DNA of 44,006 bases, from NCBI GenBank assembly GCA_019561555.1, contig JAHEQB010000016.1, positions 1-44,006 on the forward strand. The letters are read 5' to 3'. Both the position numbers and the translations under genes were made by a program. Shown here piece after piece: positions 1 to 9,212 of the stretch (within the stretch, counting starts at the first letter, position 1; each line of letters starts with the position of its first letter). Origin of the DNA: Methanothermococcus sp. SCGC AD-155-C09. GTDB taxonomy: Archaea > AGJL01 > Methanococci > Methanococcales > Methanococcaceae. The notes below the pieces were generated by a model that ran no database searches, had not been told where the DNA came from, and worked only from the letters and a program-made list of their open reading frames with translations.

Positions 1-282
1 AAAAAATAAAATAAATTAAAAAAATAATTTAAAAATATAAAATTAAAATGATCCAAATCTTAAATAAAAGAATATAATACAATAAAAAACCTAAAATCTT
101 AAGATATTAGAGAAAAAAATAAAAACATTTATACATATAAGAGAAAAAGTAAATACTTAGAAGTAGAAATTCCATATCACCATCCTTCTTACTCTCACAC
201 TCCTAAGCACTGAAAGTGTAGAAGAAATCCTTTAATTATGGGTTATTACATCTATTATAAGTTTAAAATATTATGTGCTTAA
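1..282 (+). repeat. Type A dispersed repeat, copy A1 (left end outside window)
   Basis: AT-rich leader, then the family core: AAGTAGAAATTCC, a pyrimidine tract, TCCTAAGCACTG, and GAAATCCTTTAATTATGGG. It ends in AAGTTTAAAATATTATGTGCTTA, whose inverse (TAAGCACATAAT) matches the left terminus of other copies. The core hairpin is GCACT-gaa-AGTGT, with one G-T pair. Positions 1-149 recur perfectly inverted at 9279-9427. The true left end lies before position 1. Confidence 0.75.
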
Positions 283-411
283 CAATAATAAAAAAACTCA
301 AATTTTAAGAACCTTAAAAAAATATTATAAAACTATTAAAAAAATAAATATTAATTTAATAAAATAAAAAATAATAAAAATATAATAAAAAAATAAAAAA
401 TAAAATAGAAA

Positions 412-580
412 AATCTAAGAATTTTAAAATACTTGGAAGGGGAGAATTGCATAAAAATTAGAAATCCAGTCCTTACTCCTTGGTACTCCTAAGCACGGGG
501 AAAAGTAATTCTTCCTAAGTATATACTATAAAGTTCATTATCTCAAAGTAAAGGGACTTAAGGTATTTCTCTTTATTATT
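412..580 (+). repeat. Type B dispersed repeat, copy B1
   Basis: Begins CTAAGAATTTTAAAATACTT, contains TAGAAATCC and ACTCCTAAGCACGGGG, and ends AAAGGGACTTAAGGTATTTCT. It has the same left and core blocks as type A, but the right end is the type B one. It lies directly downstream of A1 and upstream of the Mrp gene. Confidence 0.6.
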
Positions 581-750
581 TTATACTTTTTAGTATATTG
601 TTAAGTTAATATCATGTCCTTATCTATATTTTAAAATACTAAAAATATTATAAAATTATATAGATAGGCATAATTTATTTTTAATAACAAAATTTATAAA
701 AATATAAGATTTATTAAATTTAAAATCATTTAATCATAAGAGGGATAACC

Positions 751-1605
751 ATGGCAGAATGTGATGGAAATCATAAATCCTGTTCATCAAAAGATACCTG
801 TAGTAGAAATGCCTTAGAGATACAGGATGCAAAAATAAAGGGAAATATGGGAAAAATAAAACATAAAATAGCCATATTAAGTGGAAAGGGAGGCGTTGGA
901 AAATCAACTGTGACGGTGAATTTAGCAGCGGTACTAAGTTCCATGGGGAAAAAGGTAGGTATCTTAGATGGAGATATACATGGTCCCAATATCCCTAAGA
1001 TGTTAGGTGTGGAGGATATTCAACCCTATGCCGACGAGAATGGTATCTATCCCGTTACAACTCCTGAGGGAATAAAAGTAATATCTATTAGTTATTTTTT
1101 ACCCAATAAAGATACTCCTGTACTATGGAGGGGTCCAAAGATAAGTGGGGCCCTTAGGCAATTTTTAAGTGATGTTGTATGGGGCGATTTAGATTATCTA
1201 TTGATAGATACCCCACCAGGAACTGGAGATATTCAGATTACATTGTTGCAATCCATTCCAGATATTGATGGAGTAGTCATAGTTACAACTCCTGAGGAAG
1301 TTGCCATTCTTGATGCAAAAAAATCCATAATGATGGCAAAAACCACAAATACCCCAATACTTGGGATAATAGAAAACATGGGAGGTTTTGTATGCCCTCA
1401 CTGTGGAGAGGTAGTAGATATATTTGGAAAGGGAGGTGGAGAAAGGGCTGCCAATGAATTAAATGTAGATTTCTTAGGGAGAATACCCTTGGATATAAAG
1501 GCCAGGGAGGCCTCAGATAGGGGAGTACCTATGGTATCATTGGATTGCACTGCCTCAGAAGAGTTTAAAAAGATTGTTGAAAAAATTATCAAAAAATTAA
1601 AATAA
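751..1605 (+). CDS. mrp: Mrp/Nbp35 (ApbC) family Fe-S cluster carrier ATPase
   Basis: A cytoplasmic P-loop ATPase of the Mrp/Nbp35 family, which binds and delivers 4Fe-4S clusters to apoproteins. The 284 residues show the deviant Walker A SGKGGVGKST near residues 44-53, the family segment LLIDTPPGTGD, and the cluster-binding pair CPHC at 215-218 before the C-terminus. An N-terminal extension carries three cysteines (C4, C11, C17), recalling the N-terminal cluster motif of Nbp35. The ATG at 751 follows AGAGGGATAACC. The next gene begins 25 bp downstream, so the two may be cotranscribed. Family assignment is sure; specific client proteins are unknown. Confidence 0.95.
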   Translation: MAECDGNHKSCSSKDTCSRNALEIQDAKIKGNMGKIKHKIAILSGKGGVGKSTVTVNLAAVLSSMGKKVGILDGDIHGPNIPKMLGVEDIQPYADENGIYPVTTPEGIKVISISYFLPNKDTPVLWRGPKISGALRQFLSDVVWGDLDYLLIDTPPGTGDIQITLLQSIPDIDGVVIVTTPEEVAILDAKKSIMMAKTTNTPILGIIENMGGFVCPHCGEVVDIFGKGGGERAANELNVDFLGRIPLDIKAREASDRGVPMVSLDCTASEEFKKIVEKIIKKLK

Positions 1606-1630
1606 TATATAAAAAATTTTGGTGATTGTT

Positions 1631-2185
1631 GTGAAGTTATTAAGGGAAACCTTAAAGTCCTGTCCAATTGTGAAAAGAGGAGATTATGATTATTTTATAC
1701 ATCCCATATCCGATGGCATTCCTGTAATGCATCCACAACTTTTAAGGGAAGTGGCAATAAATATTATAAAAAAATGCAATATTGAAGGAGTAGATAAGAT
1801 TGTTACAGCCGAGGCCATGGGAATACCCATAGTAACCACAATATCCCTATATACTGACATTCCATATGTGATTATGAGGAAAAGGGAATATGCCTTAGAG
1901 GGAGAAATCCCAGTTCATCAGGAGACAGGGTATAGTAAAGGTAAATTATATTTAAATGGTATAAAGGAGGGAGATAAGGTTTTAATTGTGGATGATGTTT
2001 TATCCACAGGAGGTACCATGGTAGCCATGATTAAAGCCTTGGAAAAAGCAGGAGCAAAAATAAACGATATTGTATGTATTATACTTAGAGGGGATGGGAA
2101 AAAAGAGGTAAAAGAAAAAACAGGGTATGATGTAAAAACCCTTATTAATATTGATATAATTGATGGTAAAGTTGTTATTGTATAA
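1631..2185 (+). CDS. hpt: Purine (hypoxanthine/adenine) phosphoribosyltransferase
   Basis: A type I phosphoribosyltransferase of 184 residues that joins a purine base to PRPP in purine salvage, in the cytoplasm. The PRPP-binding loop [14 protein letters not shown] is clear near residue 115, and [11 protein letters not shown] earlier in the protein fits the Apt/archaeal Hpt subfamily. I chose the GTG at 1631 because GGTGAT sits at 1621-1626, four bases upstream; a TTG four codons earlier would overlap this site. It follows the Mrp gene by 25 bp. Archaeal Hpt of methanogens is the closest recognised group. Base preference (hypoxanthine/guanine or adenine) cannot be told from sequence alone. Confidence 0.9.
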   Translation: MKLLRETLKSCPIVKRGDYDYFIHPISDGIPVMHPQLLREVAINIIKKCNIEGVDKIVTAEAMGIPIVTTISLYTDIPYVIMRKREYALEGEIPVHQETGYSKGKLYLNGIKEGDKVLIVDDVLSTGGTMVAMIKALEKAGAKINDIVCIILRGDGKKEVKEKTGYDVKTLINIDIIDGKVVIV

Positions 2186-2324
2186 AATATTTTTTCCATA
2201 TTTATTTTAAGTATAATTCTAAAAAAATTACTAATCAACATATAAAAAAATAAAAAAATATTTAAAAGAAAAATTAAAATAATAAAATAAAAAATAAAAA
2301 TAATTTAAATTAAATATAAGATAA

Positions 2325-2455
2325 TTAAGAATTTTAAAATACTTAAAGAAGGAGCAAATAAAAAATACAAAAAGTAAAAATTTCGTTATTACATCCTGGA
2401 TGATCATAGAACTGAGGAAAGAGATTATTATTATTAGTAATTAATTATTAAGACA
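2325..2455 (+). repeat. Type B repeat fragment B2
   Basis: Carries only the left block of the family: TTAAGAATTTTAAAATACTTAAAG followed by AAAAAGTAAAAATTTCGTTA. The AAGCAC core is not recognisable. Probably a decayed copy upstream of the secreted-protein gene. Confidence 0.4.
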
Positions 2456-2475
2456 ATAAACCCCATGGTGATTTT

Positions 2476-4644
2476 ATGAGAATACCCCTTGTTCCAATTC
2501 TCTGTATGTTTATTATTTTGTTAGCAAATAACTATGCTATGGAGTATAAATGGTCCTCCACAATACCTATTGATTATGTGCCATTATCTACTATAAATAA
2601 CGAAAACCAATTAAATAAATATTTAAACAATGATAATATAGTTATTTTTTATATTGATAAGGATTACAATCTAAAAAGGGATGATTGGATACTTTATAAA
2701 TTCAATATTACAAGGGTTGTGCCAAAAGAAATTCCCAACTATTACAATTATACCTATATAAGCACAGAGAACTCCATTGTAATATATTCCAAGAATAGCC
2801 TATACAGGGATAATGATGGCACAATAGTATATAATCCTCCAGTGTCAGTGAATTACAGTGAATATGAAATAAGGCATGTACCTCCTCAGTATAGAGAAAT
2901 AGTTGATAGGTTACCTAAATATGATGGATATGCCGTGATAAATAATGGTACCTTTATACTGTACCCTAAGAAATATATAACTAAGAAAGAAGATGGAACC
3001 ATAACATATCATCCCCCCTTAAACCTATCCAATATTAATGTAAAAACTGAGACAGTATATGGCGAGGGCAGTCAATATAGTATAATTCCAGAATACTATA
3101 ACTATACCTTTATTTCTAAGGGAGTAATTACCATATACCCTAAGAAATATGTAATTAGGGATGATGAGGAGAATATTATAATATTCAACCCACCAGTGGA
3201 TATAGGTTCTAATGACCCTCCTGTGTATAATATTAGTACTAAGTTATTAGATCCTGAAAAGGGAATATACGAAATTAAACCTAAAAAAGTACTTATAACT
3301 AACCATATAAACCCTGATGACAAAGATATTTTAGATTTTGTAGGGTACTATGTTTCAGAGAACAATGGTACCTTTGCATACATAAATAAAGTTCCCCCAA
3401 GATATAAAAGTACCATTGCAACTGGTATAGTAATCCAAAAGGCCATATTTGACCAAGATGGGAAATATGTGATGGATGTAGCAGGTAGGAAATTAAAGGT
3501 GGATTTAAGAGATGATGATTTAATAGATAAAAAAATAAAACATATAAAGGCACTTTCAAAACTATTAAATGTAAATGTTACTTATGTCTCAACAGGCTTT
3601 GAAAATTTAAAAATTATTGAAAAAAAGGATATTGATAAGGATGAATTGGACTTACTATTAAATGATTATTGGTTTAAAAAATGGCGTAAGTATGAATACT
3701 TCCATATCTATGTAAGTTCAGTGGAAAAAAACCATCACTATCCAAGGGACTTTGATATATTGTCCTTAGGATACTATCCCAACATATATACATTTAAAGC
3801 CCCTGAAACATTTAAAGACCATCCTATAGGTGGATATTACCCAGAGACCATAAGTTATAAAGGAGTCGATGATACAGGATATTGGGAAAAGGGACTATCC
3901 TCTGAAAATGGATATTACTACTATGAAAGGGGAGAACCAAGTGCAGAGGATAACAATAAATATATAACCAATTGGTATTACGGAGAAAAGGCCCTATCTC
4001 CAAGTTTGGATAGTGAATTAAACTCTAATAAATATAAACACTTTAATGCCTGGTTTGTAAGGGGCTATAGTTATGCTGTAAGTAGTGGAGCAGATGGATT
4101 ACTTGTGCCCAATGATAGGTATTTATTGGATGCAGTACTTGGAAGAGATAATAGAAATCTAACTTGGAAACTTGATATAAGGGATAAAATAAAATACATA
4201 GTATCCCCAGGTCATACCAACATATCCAATGAGAATGGAATCCCAGTATTGAGGATACCTGGATTAATTGATAATGAATTATATGGGGTTCCCTTTATTA
4301 ATGAGCGTTATATTCCCCCCAAGGATGAAAACTTTGGGGTATATGTAGCAGATGTTGTTAAATATGATACTAATAAAATATATTCTTGGAGGGACAATTA
4401 TACCTGGGTTTGCTCCTTCAATAATTATGTAGATTGGGCAAATAACTATAAAAATAGCAATGTAATCATAAGAAATGATGATGTAGTAGTATATTCTGAG
4501 AAGCCTTTAAAGGTAACATTATATAGAAAAAACATATCCTATCCAAATAAAAAGATGAAAAACATTTCCTTAGAGGAGTTCAATAGGGAACATAATAAAA
4601 TAGTATTTTACACCACCAATGGAACCTTTATTTTAAATACTTAA
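2476..4644 (+). CDS. Secreted protein of unknown function with internal ~80-residue repeats
   Basis: A 722-residue protein I do not recognise. The N-terminus (MRIPLVPILCMFIILLANNYA) looks like a cleavable signal peptide, with no later membrane span, so it should be exported. Residues about 85-300 hold at least three imperfect repeats, each with a YNYT/YDGY start, an xNGTFILYPKKY-like strand pair and a (D/E)DGTIxYNPP ending; a further NGTFA and a final NGTFILNT echo them. Many N-x-T/S sites suggest N-glycosylation. The second half is rich in Tyr and Trp (for example YYYYERGEPSAEDNN). The ATG follows GGTGATTTT at 2468-2476. Base composition matches neighbouring genes. Surface or S-layer-associated protein is the likely class; function unknown. 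Confidence 0.85.
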   Translation: MRIPLVPILCMFIILLANNYAMEYKWSSTIPIDYVPLSTINNENQLNKYLNNDNIVIFYIDKDYNLKRDDWILYKFNITRVVPKEIPNYYNYTYISTENSIVIYSKNSLYRDNDGTIVYNPPVSVNYSEYEIRHVPPQYREIVDRLPKYDGYAVINNGTFILYPKKYITKKEDGTITYHPPLNLSNINVKTETVYGEGSQYSIIPEYYNYTFISKGVITIYPKKYVIRDDEENIIIFNPPVDIGSNDPPVYNISTKLLDPEKGIYEIKPKKVLITNHINPDDKDILDFVGYYVSENNGTFAYINKVPPRYKSTIATGIVIQKAIFDQDGKYVMDVAGRKLKVDLRDDDLIDKKIKHIKALSKLLNVNVTYVSTGFENLKIIEKKDIDKDELDLLLNDYWFKKWRKYEYFHIYVSSVEKNHHYPRDFDILSLGYYPNIYTFKAPETFKDHPIGGYYPETISYKGVDDTGYWEKGLSSENGYYYYERGEPSAEDNNKYITNWYYGEKALSPSLDSELNSNKYKHFNAWFVRGYSYAVSSGADGLLVPNDRYLLDAVLGRDNRNLTWKLDIRDKIKYIVSPGHTNISNENGIPVLRIPGLIDNELYGVPFINERYIPPKDENFGVYVADVVKYDTNKIYSWRDNYTWVCSFNNYVDWANNYKNSNVIIRNDDVVVYSEKPLKVTLYRKNISYPNKKMKNISLEEFNREHNKIVFYTTNGTFILNT

Positions 4645-4662
4645 AATAAATCATTTTATATT

Positions 4663-4740
4663 ATAGTCAAAAACATAATTTCCTAAACCATATCCTAATA
4701 TATAAATAAAAATAAATAAAAAAATATTAAAAAAATAAAA
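4663..4740 (+). repeat. Type A left-terminus fragment
   Basis: TATAGTCAAAAACATAATTT followed by CCTAAACC and A-rich DNA matches the left terminus of full type A copies (for example 29355 and 37785), but the core is missing. The fragment abuts the inverted type B copy at 4802-4970. Confidence 0.5.
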
Positions 4741-4801
4741 AAATATTTAAAAATATAAGGGAAAAAGTATAAAAAAATATTTAATAATAAAAAGGATAAA
4801 A

Positions 4802-4970
4802 CATTAATAAAAGATATATTTAAGTCCCTATCTTGGCCTAATATGGGTTTCATAATGCCATCTTGTAAAGGATTCTCCCTGCCCCTGCTTAGGAGTATAG
4901 GGAACAATGATAGGATTTTTACTTTTTATATATTTATTATTTTTTAAGTATTTTAAAATCTTGGATTTTT
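4802..4970 (-). repeat. Type B dispersed repeat, copy B3
   Basis: On the minus strand it reads AAGATTTTAAAATACTTA, TAAAAAGTAAAAATCCTAT, ACTCCTAAGCAGGGGCAGG, GCATTATGAAACCCATATTA and AAGATAGGGACTTAAATAT. It is one of the best-preserved type B copies and very close in order and sequence to 7446-7610. Confidence 0.65.
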
Positions 4971-5146
4971 CTATTTTATCTTAATTATTCTTTATTTTTT
5001 AATTAAATTTTGACAAATTCTTTTATTTTTAATTTTTTTATATTTATAATTATTTTTTATCCTTAATGGGAATTAAATTTTATGTTTAATATAAATAATT
5101 TTTTTAAGACCATAATTATTATTTTTTATTTTTTTTAATAACATGG

Positions 5147-5159
5147 AAATTTATATATA
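5147..5159 (+). promoter_or_regulatory. Archaeal box A (TATA) promoter of the DUF354 gene
   Basis: AAATTTATATATA fits the methanogen box A consensus AAANTTTATATA. Transcription would start about 25 bp downstream, near 5182, leaving a leader of roughly 40 nt before the ATG at 5220. A second TATA-like tract at 5185-5200 lies too close to the start codon for a usual leader. Confidence 0.45.
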
Positions 5160-5219
5160 CTATTTAAATAATTTAAAGATTAATAAATATAAATTATATA
5201 TATGCACTTTGGTGATCAC

Positions 5220-6242
5220 ATGGATGTATGGATTGATTTTACTAATTCCCCTCATGTTCATTATTTTTCTCAACTTATAAATAAATTTGAAAGGGAAGGT
5301 ATTGATTATTTTATAACCTTTAGAAAATTTAAAAATTTGGAACATATTGTTAAATTATACACCTATGTTATTGATCCCCTGTTGGTGGGCAATCATGGGA
5401 AAACCTTAGAGGAAAAATTAATGAACTCTGCAAAGAGAATAATTGAATTAACAAAAATAGTACTAAAAAATAAACCCAAGGTTGCAATTACAAAGCACTC
5501 AGTGGAACTTCCAAGGGTGGCCTTTGGATTGAATATTCCCTCGGTATTTGTGGTGGATAATGAACATGCAAATGCTCAAAATAGATTAACATTACCCATA
5601 GTTAATAACATTATATCCCCCATAGGTACAGACAGGGATCTTTTAAAGAGTCAGGGGGGAACTGATTTTTTAACCTTTGAGGGAACCTGTGAGGTGGCAA
5701 ATGTAAATTCTAGATTAAACAATATTTTGCCATTGGATAATAACATAATAAATACTTTGGGACTTGATAGAGATTTACCCTTGATTGTAATGAGGCCCTG
5801 TCCAGATTCCTCATACTGTAATGGCAAAAGGGATATATTACCTGAAATAATCAAAAATCTAAATAAAAGTATAGATTGCAATATAGTGGTATTTCCAAGG
5901 AATGAAAAACAAAGGAAAGTATATTCCTCTTTAGGGGCCATTATCCCTGGAATTATTGATACCATATCCCTTTTATACTATACCGATGCCATGGTTGGTG
6001 CAGGGGGTACAATGAATAGGGAGGCTGCAGTAATTGGAGTACCCACAGTTTCATGCTATCCTGAGCGTATGCTTGGCGTGGATAATTACCTTATAAGTAA
6101 AAATAGAATGGTCCATTCAACATCAATTAATGATGTGGTAACCTATATAATTGATAATATTGGAAAAAGAAACAATGGTATTAAGTTAGAAGATCCAACA
6201 AATTTAATGTTTGAAAAGGTTTGTGAGTATTTAAAAAGATAA
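5220..6242 (+). CDS. DUF354 family protein (GT-B-like fold)
   Basis: A 340-residue DUF354 protein. The family is archaeal/bacterial and resembles GT-B glycosyltransferases such as UDP-GlcNAc 2-epimerase, but its reaction is not established. Visible family features are the start MDVWIDFTNSPHVHYF, the central TKHSVELPRVAF and VVDNEHANAQNRL segments, and a C-terminal nucleotide-sugar-type stretch AMVGAGGTMNREAAVIGVP. I moved the start from an upstream ATG at 5202 to the ATG at 5220, since GGTGAT (5211-5216) lies three bases before it and the protein then begins as family members do. It is probably monocistronic or read through into the UPF0280 gene 50 bp on. Confidence 0.88.
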   Translation: MDVWIDFTNSPHVHYFSQLINKFEREGIDYFITFRKFKNLEHIVKLYTYVIDPLLVGNHGKTLEEKLMNSAKRIIELTKIVLKNKPKVAITKHSVELPRVAFGLNIPSVFVVDNEHANAQNRLTLPIVNNIISPIGTDRDLLKSQGGTDFLTFEGTCEVANVNSRLNNILPLDNNIINTLGLDRDLPLIVMRPCPDSSYCNGKRDILPEIIKNLNKSIDCNIVVFPRNEKQRKVYSSLGAIIPGIIDTISLLYYTDAMVGAGGTMNREAAVIGVPTVSCYPERMLGVDNYLISKNRMVHSTSINDVVTYIIDNIGKRNNGIKLEDPTNLMFEKVCEYLKR

Positions 6243-6291
6243 TACTAAAGTATTTAAAATTTATAAAATTATTATAAAATAAAGGGAGAAT

Positions 6292-7034
6292 ATGCTAAGT
6301 TTTAAAAAAAAATATCAATTAAGGAAACAAATGTTCTTTTAAAAGTAGAGGATAAAAAATTCATAGATATTGCTAAAAATACAATAATAAGGGAAAGAAT
6401 ACTTCTTGAAAATTACATATTAAAACATCCAGAATTTTTAAGAAGCTATGAGCCCTTAAGTGTTGATGTTGAGGCTCCAGGAATTGTTAAAATGATGGCA
6501 AGGGCAGGAGAAAATGCAAATGTTGGGCCCATGGCATCTGTTGCAGGAAGTATTAGCCAGATAATTGTGGAAAATGCCATAAAAGAGGGATGTAAAAATA
6601 TAATCTCAGAAAATGGAGGAGATATTGCATTAAGGGCCACTAAGAATATAATTGTTGGATTGTATGCTGGAAACTCTTCCTTATCAGGTTATGTTGGATT
6701 TGAAATAAAGGAGGATAGGGCCTTTAAAGGATATGGAGTATGTACCTCCTCAGGAACAGTTGGGCCCTCAGTAAGTTTTGGAAATGCTGATGCAGTGGTA
6801 GTTTTTGCAGAGGAAAGTAGCATAGCAGATGCAGCAGCCACCAGTATAGGAAATTTTGCAGTAGGTCCCCCAGATGAGGCCATAAATAAATGTTTAGAGC
6901 GGGGAGAATCCATTGATAATATTGATGGTGTCTTTGTTGTTATTGGAGAGTATGCTGGTAAAATAGGGAGGATTCCCAAATTAATTAAAACAGATAAAAG
7001 GATTACCTTTGGAGAACTCTTTGAAATGATGTAA
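6292..7034 (+). CDS. UPF0280 family protein with apparent 5' frameshift
   Basis: An ApbE-like UPF0280 protein of unknown function. The open frame ending at 7034 continues upstream of its first ATG (6492) for about 62 conserved-looking codons, reading ISIKETNVLLK and KNTIIRERILLENYILKHP, with no ATG, GTG or TTG available. The only sensible start, ATG 6292 preceded by AAAGGGAGAAT, reads MLSFKK in the +1 phase and enters a run of nine A at 6304-6312. Gaining one A there, or a -1 slip, would give a continuous MLSFKKKISIKETNVLLK. Starting at 6492 would remove about a quarter of the protein. Later motifs include GENANVGPMASVAGSISQ, NGGDIAL and GTVGPSVSFGNADAV. This is a real mutation, a sequencing error in a homopolymer, or recoding. 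Confidence 0.8.
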
Positions 7035-7057
7035 TAAAAAATATTTATATTTTCCAT

Positions 7058-7440
7058 CTATAGTAACAAAAAACTTAATTCCAAAAAATCTAATAAAAAA
7101 TAATAAATATTAGGAATTATAATTAAAATAAAAAAATAACAAGCAATTATAAGGCATAAAAAAATATTATAAAAATAATTTAAAAAAATAAAAATAATAT
7201 AATAAAATAGAATAGATCTTAAGATTTTTAAAATTATCTTAAAACTTTTTTTTGTTAAGGTTATCACAGGGGATAAATTTAAAATATTTATATTTTTGAC
7301 ATTATTATAGCAAAAAATAGGCCTCTCCACTTAACCCTAATGTAAAATAAGTAATTAGTATAATCAACCACATAACCTTAACTTTAATCTAAATAAAATA
7401 ATAAAAATAAAAATACAATAATAATAAAATAGGAAATAAA
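7058..7440. other. Intergenic AT-rich stretch without recognised feature
   Basis: Between UPF0280 and the type B copy at 7446. It is mostly A/T tracts with a few denser words (GGTTATCACAGGGGATAAAT near 7258; GCCTCTCCACTTAACCC near 7321). The phrase AAAATATTTATATTTT occurs near 7039 and, slightly altered, near 7280. I see no gene, RNA or clear repeat core. Confidence 0.4.
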
Positions 7441-7445
7441 ATATC

Positions 7446-7610
7446 AATAATAAAAAACACATTAAGCCCCTATCTTAGACTAATATGAATTTTTTATAAT
7501 GTCATCCTGTCAAAGAATACCTTTCTCCGTGCTTGGGAGCATAAAAAGGATAATAATAGGATTTTTACTTTTTATATATTACTTCTTTATAAGTATTTTA
7601 AAATCTTTGA
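7446..7610 (-). repeat. Type B dispersed repeat, copy B4
   Basis: On the minus strand it reads AAGATTTTAAAATACTTA, AAAAAGTAAAAATCCTAT, GCTCCCAAGCACGGAGAAAG, GACATTATAAAAAATTCATA and CTAAGATAGGGGCTTAATG. It lies just downstream of the S19 gene end, in the same orientation as the r-protein genes. Confidence 0.65.
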
Positions 7611-7851
7611 TTATTGTTTTTACTTTATTACTTTTTATAATTTTATTATTATTTTTTTTTAAATTATTTTTTTATTTTTAATAATTTTTATAATATTTTT
7701 TATAATTCTTGAAATTTAAGTTTTATTTATATAAATAATTTTTTTAAGACCATAAAATAAATAATAATATTTAAAAAAGTAAATTTTAGTAGTAATTGAG
7801 CATAAAAATATCTCAATCTCTGTTTTAATAAAAAAGATAAAGTATAAATAT

Positions 7852-8325
7852 TTACTTAATTGGCACAAACATGGATCCCCTTGTAGCACCCATACCTGGA
7901 GAACTGTGCTGAACAACCTTTCTTGTTGGGGCAAATTCTCCAAGGTATCTTCCAATGGCCTCCTCCACTATTTTTACCTCTTGGAATTCCTTACCATTGT
8001 ATATACCAAAGGTTAATCCAACCATGGCAGGAGTAATTACAAAGTCTCTACAGTGTGTTCTAATTACCCTAGGCTCCTTTCCTCTATTTAATAATCTTCT
8101 GGCCCTTTTAATTTTCATAACTAACTTTCTCTGTTTTGGAGTAATTCCCCTTAACATACTTCTTCTCTGCCTTGATGGGAGTAATTCAATAAACTTCTTT
8201 ATTGGAAGATTTTGCAATTCCTCCAAGGTATATCCTTTATATCTAAATTCCACTCTTCTTCTTGGGGCTACCTGTTTTTTTCCCTTTCTCCTTGATCTTC
8301 CCTTTTTAAATACCTTTTTAGCCAT
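7852..8325 (-). CDS. rps19: 30S ribosomal protein S19
   Basis: Archaeal uS19 of the small-subunit head. It has 157 residues, with the archaeal N-terminal extension rich in Lys/Arg ([18 protein letters not shown]), the eukaryote-like [10 protein letters not shown] segment and the conserved C-terminal GEFAPTRK with a GMGATRGS ending. The start follows GGTGGAATA. It sits 66 bp after L2 in the standard L23-L2-S19 order. L22 does not follow, which agrees with the split S10-type operon known in Methanocaldococcus jannaschii, so this end of the operon looks native. Confidence 0.97.
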   Translation of the reverse strand: MAKKVFKKGRSRRKGKKQVAPRRRVEFRYKGYTLEELQNLPIKKFIELLPSRQRRSMLRGITPKQRKLVMKIKRARRLLNRGKEPRVIRTHCRDFVITPAMVGLTFGIYNGKEFQEVKIVEEAIGRYLGEFAPTRKVVQHSSPGMGATRGSMFVPIK

Positions 8326-8391
8326 TATTCCACCTTATTAATGGATTTTTTATTTTTATTTATAAAATATTTAATTTTATTAATAAATAAA

Positions 8392-9117
8392 TTATCTTCT
8401 TCTTCCAGTTCTTCTGGCAGCAATATGTCCTACCTTTCTACCAGGAGAGGTTTTTCTTGAAATGGTTGTAGGTTTTCCAGTATGTTGATGTCTTCCTCCA
8501 CCAAATGGGTGATCCACTGCATTCATTGCCACTCCCCTAACCTTTGGCCAAACTATGGCTTTAGGCTTCATGGCATGATATTTTTTACCTGCCTTTGTAA
8601 ATGGCTTTTCCTTTCTACCTCCCCCTGCAACTACCCCTATTGTGGCTCTACACATGGGATTTAGTGTTTTCATATATCCAGAGGGCAACTTTACTATTGT
8701 TTTACCTACATCATGGGCAATTATATGGGCATAACAGCCCCCTGATCTAACTAACTTTCCCCCATCCCCAGGAATTGTTTCTATGTTATATACTGGAATA
8801 CCCTCTGGTATCTCCCCCAAGGGCAATACATTTCCAGGCTTTATATCTGCACTTATTCCACACTCAATTTCATCATTAATTTTCATACCCTCTGGGACCA
8901 ATATAAGTCTCTCTTCATTGTTTTCAAATCTAACCTTGGCCACAGGAGCACTTCTTCCTGGATCATGGAGTATATCTACTATTACCCCTATAATCTTATC
9001 TTTTTTTTCCATTTCATCAAACTTTCTATATTTAGCCTCTCCTTTTCTTTTATGGGAGGGCGAGGTGTATTTTGGAGTACCCCTACCTCTATTTTGGGAT
9101 ATCAATCTTTTACCCAT
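8392..9117 (-). CDS. rpl2: 50S ribosomal protein L2
   Basis: Archaeal uL2, 241 residues, at the peptidyl-transferase region of the large subunit. It shows MGKRLISQNRGRGTPKY at the start and, near the C-terminus, the invariant GVAMNAVDHPFGGGRHQ containing the histidine important for peptidyl transfer. The arginine-rich tail ends RRTGRRR. The ATG follows GGTGATATAA. It is preceded at 95 bp by the end of L23, as expected, but L23 itself is broken (9213-9279), so the native upstream promoter of the L3-L4-L23-L2-S19 operon is not present here. Confidence 0.97.
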   Translation of the reverse strand: MGKRLISQNRGRGTPKYTSPSHKRKGEAKYRKFDEMEKKDKIIGVIVDILHDPGRSAPVAKVRFENNEERLILVPEGMKINDEIECGISADIKPGNVLPLGEIPEGIPVYNIETIPGDGGKLVRSGGCYAHIIAHDVGKTIVKLPSGYMKTLNPMCRATIGVVAGGGRKEKPFTKAGKKYHAMKPKAIVWPKVRGVAMNAVDHPFGGGRHQHTGKPTTISRKTSPGRKVGHIAARRTGRRR

Positions 9118-9212
9118 TTATATCACCTATAAGATCCTTTTAACTTCTTTTCCTATCAATAAATAATTTTTTAAATTATTAAAAAATAAAGATTTTTAAG
9201 GATTATTTTCCC

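Noticed and set aside
5185-5206. Second TATA box (TATAAATTATATATATGCAC) as the main promoter of the DUF354 gene
   Set aside because: A start about 25 bp downstream would fall at or beyond the ATG at 5220, so the upstream box at 5147 fits better.
7499-7681. Small hydrophobic open frame (60 codons) after the type B copy B4
   Set aside because: It consists of T-rich repeat DNA read as Phe/Leu/Ile, with no ribosome binding site. The same holds for hydrophobic frames at 4695-4907, 7058-7330 and 32399-32617.
7432-7852. Loss of L22 after S19 as a second sign of rearrangement
   Set aside because: In M. jannaschii the operon is also split after S19, so this end is probably native to the order.
7955-8341. 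Plus-strand open frame opposite S19 (and similar long antisense frames opposite L2, atpK, pdxS, aroE)
   Set aside because: These are shadows of strongly conserved genes; they lack ribosome binding sites and recognisable protein features.
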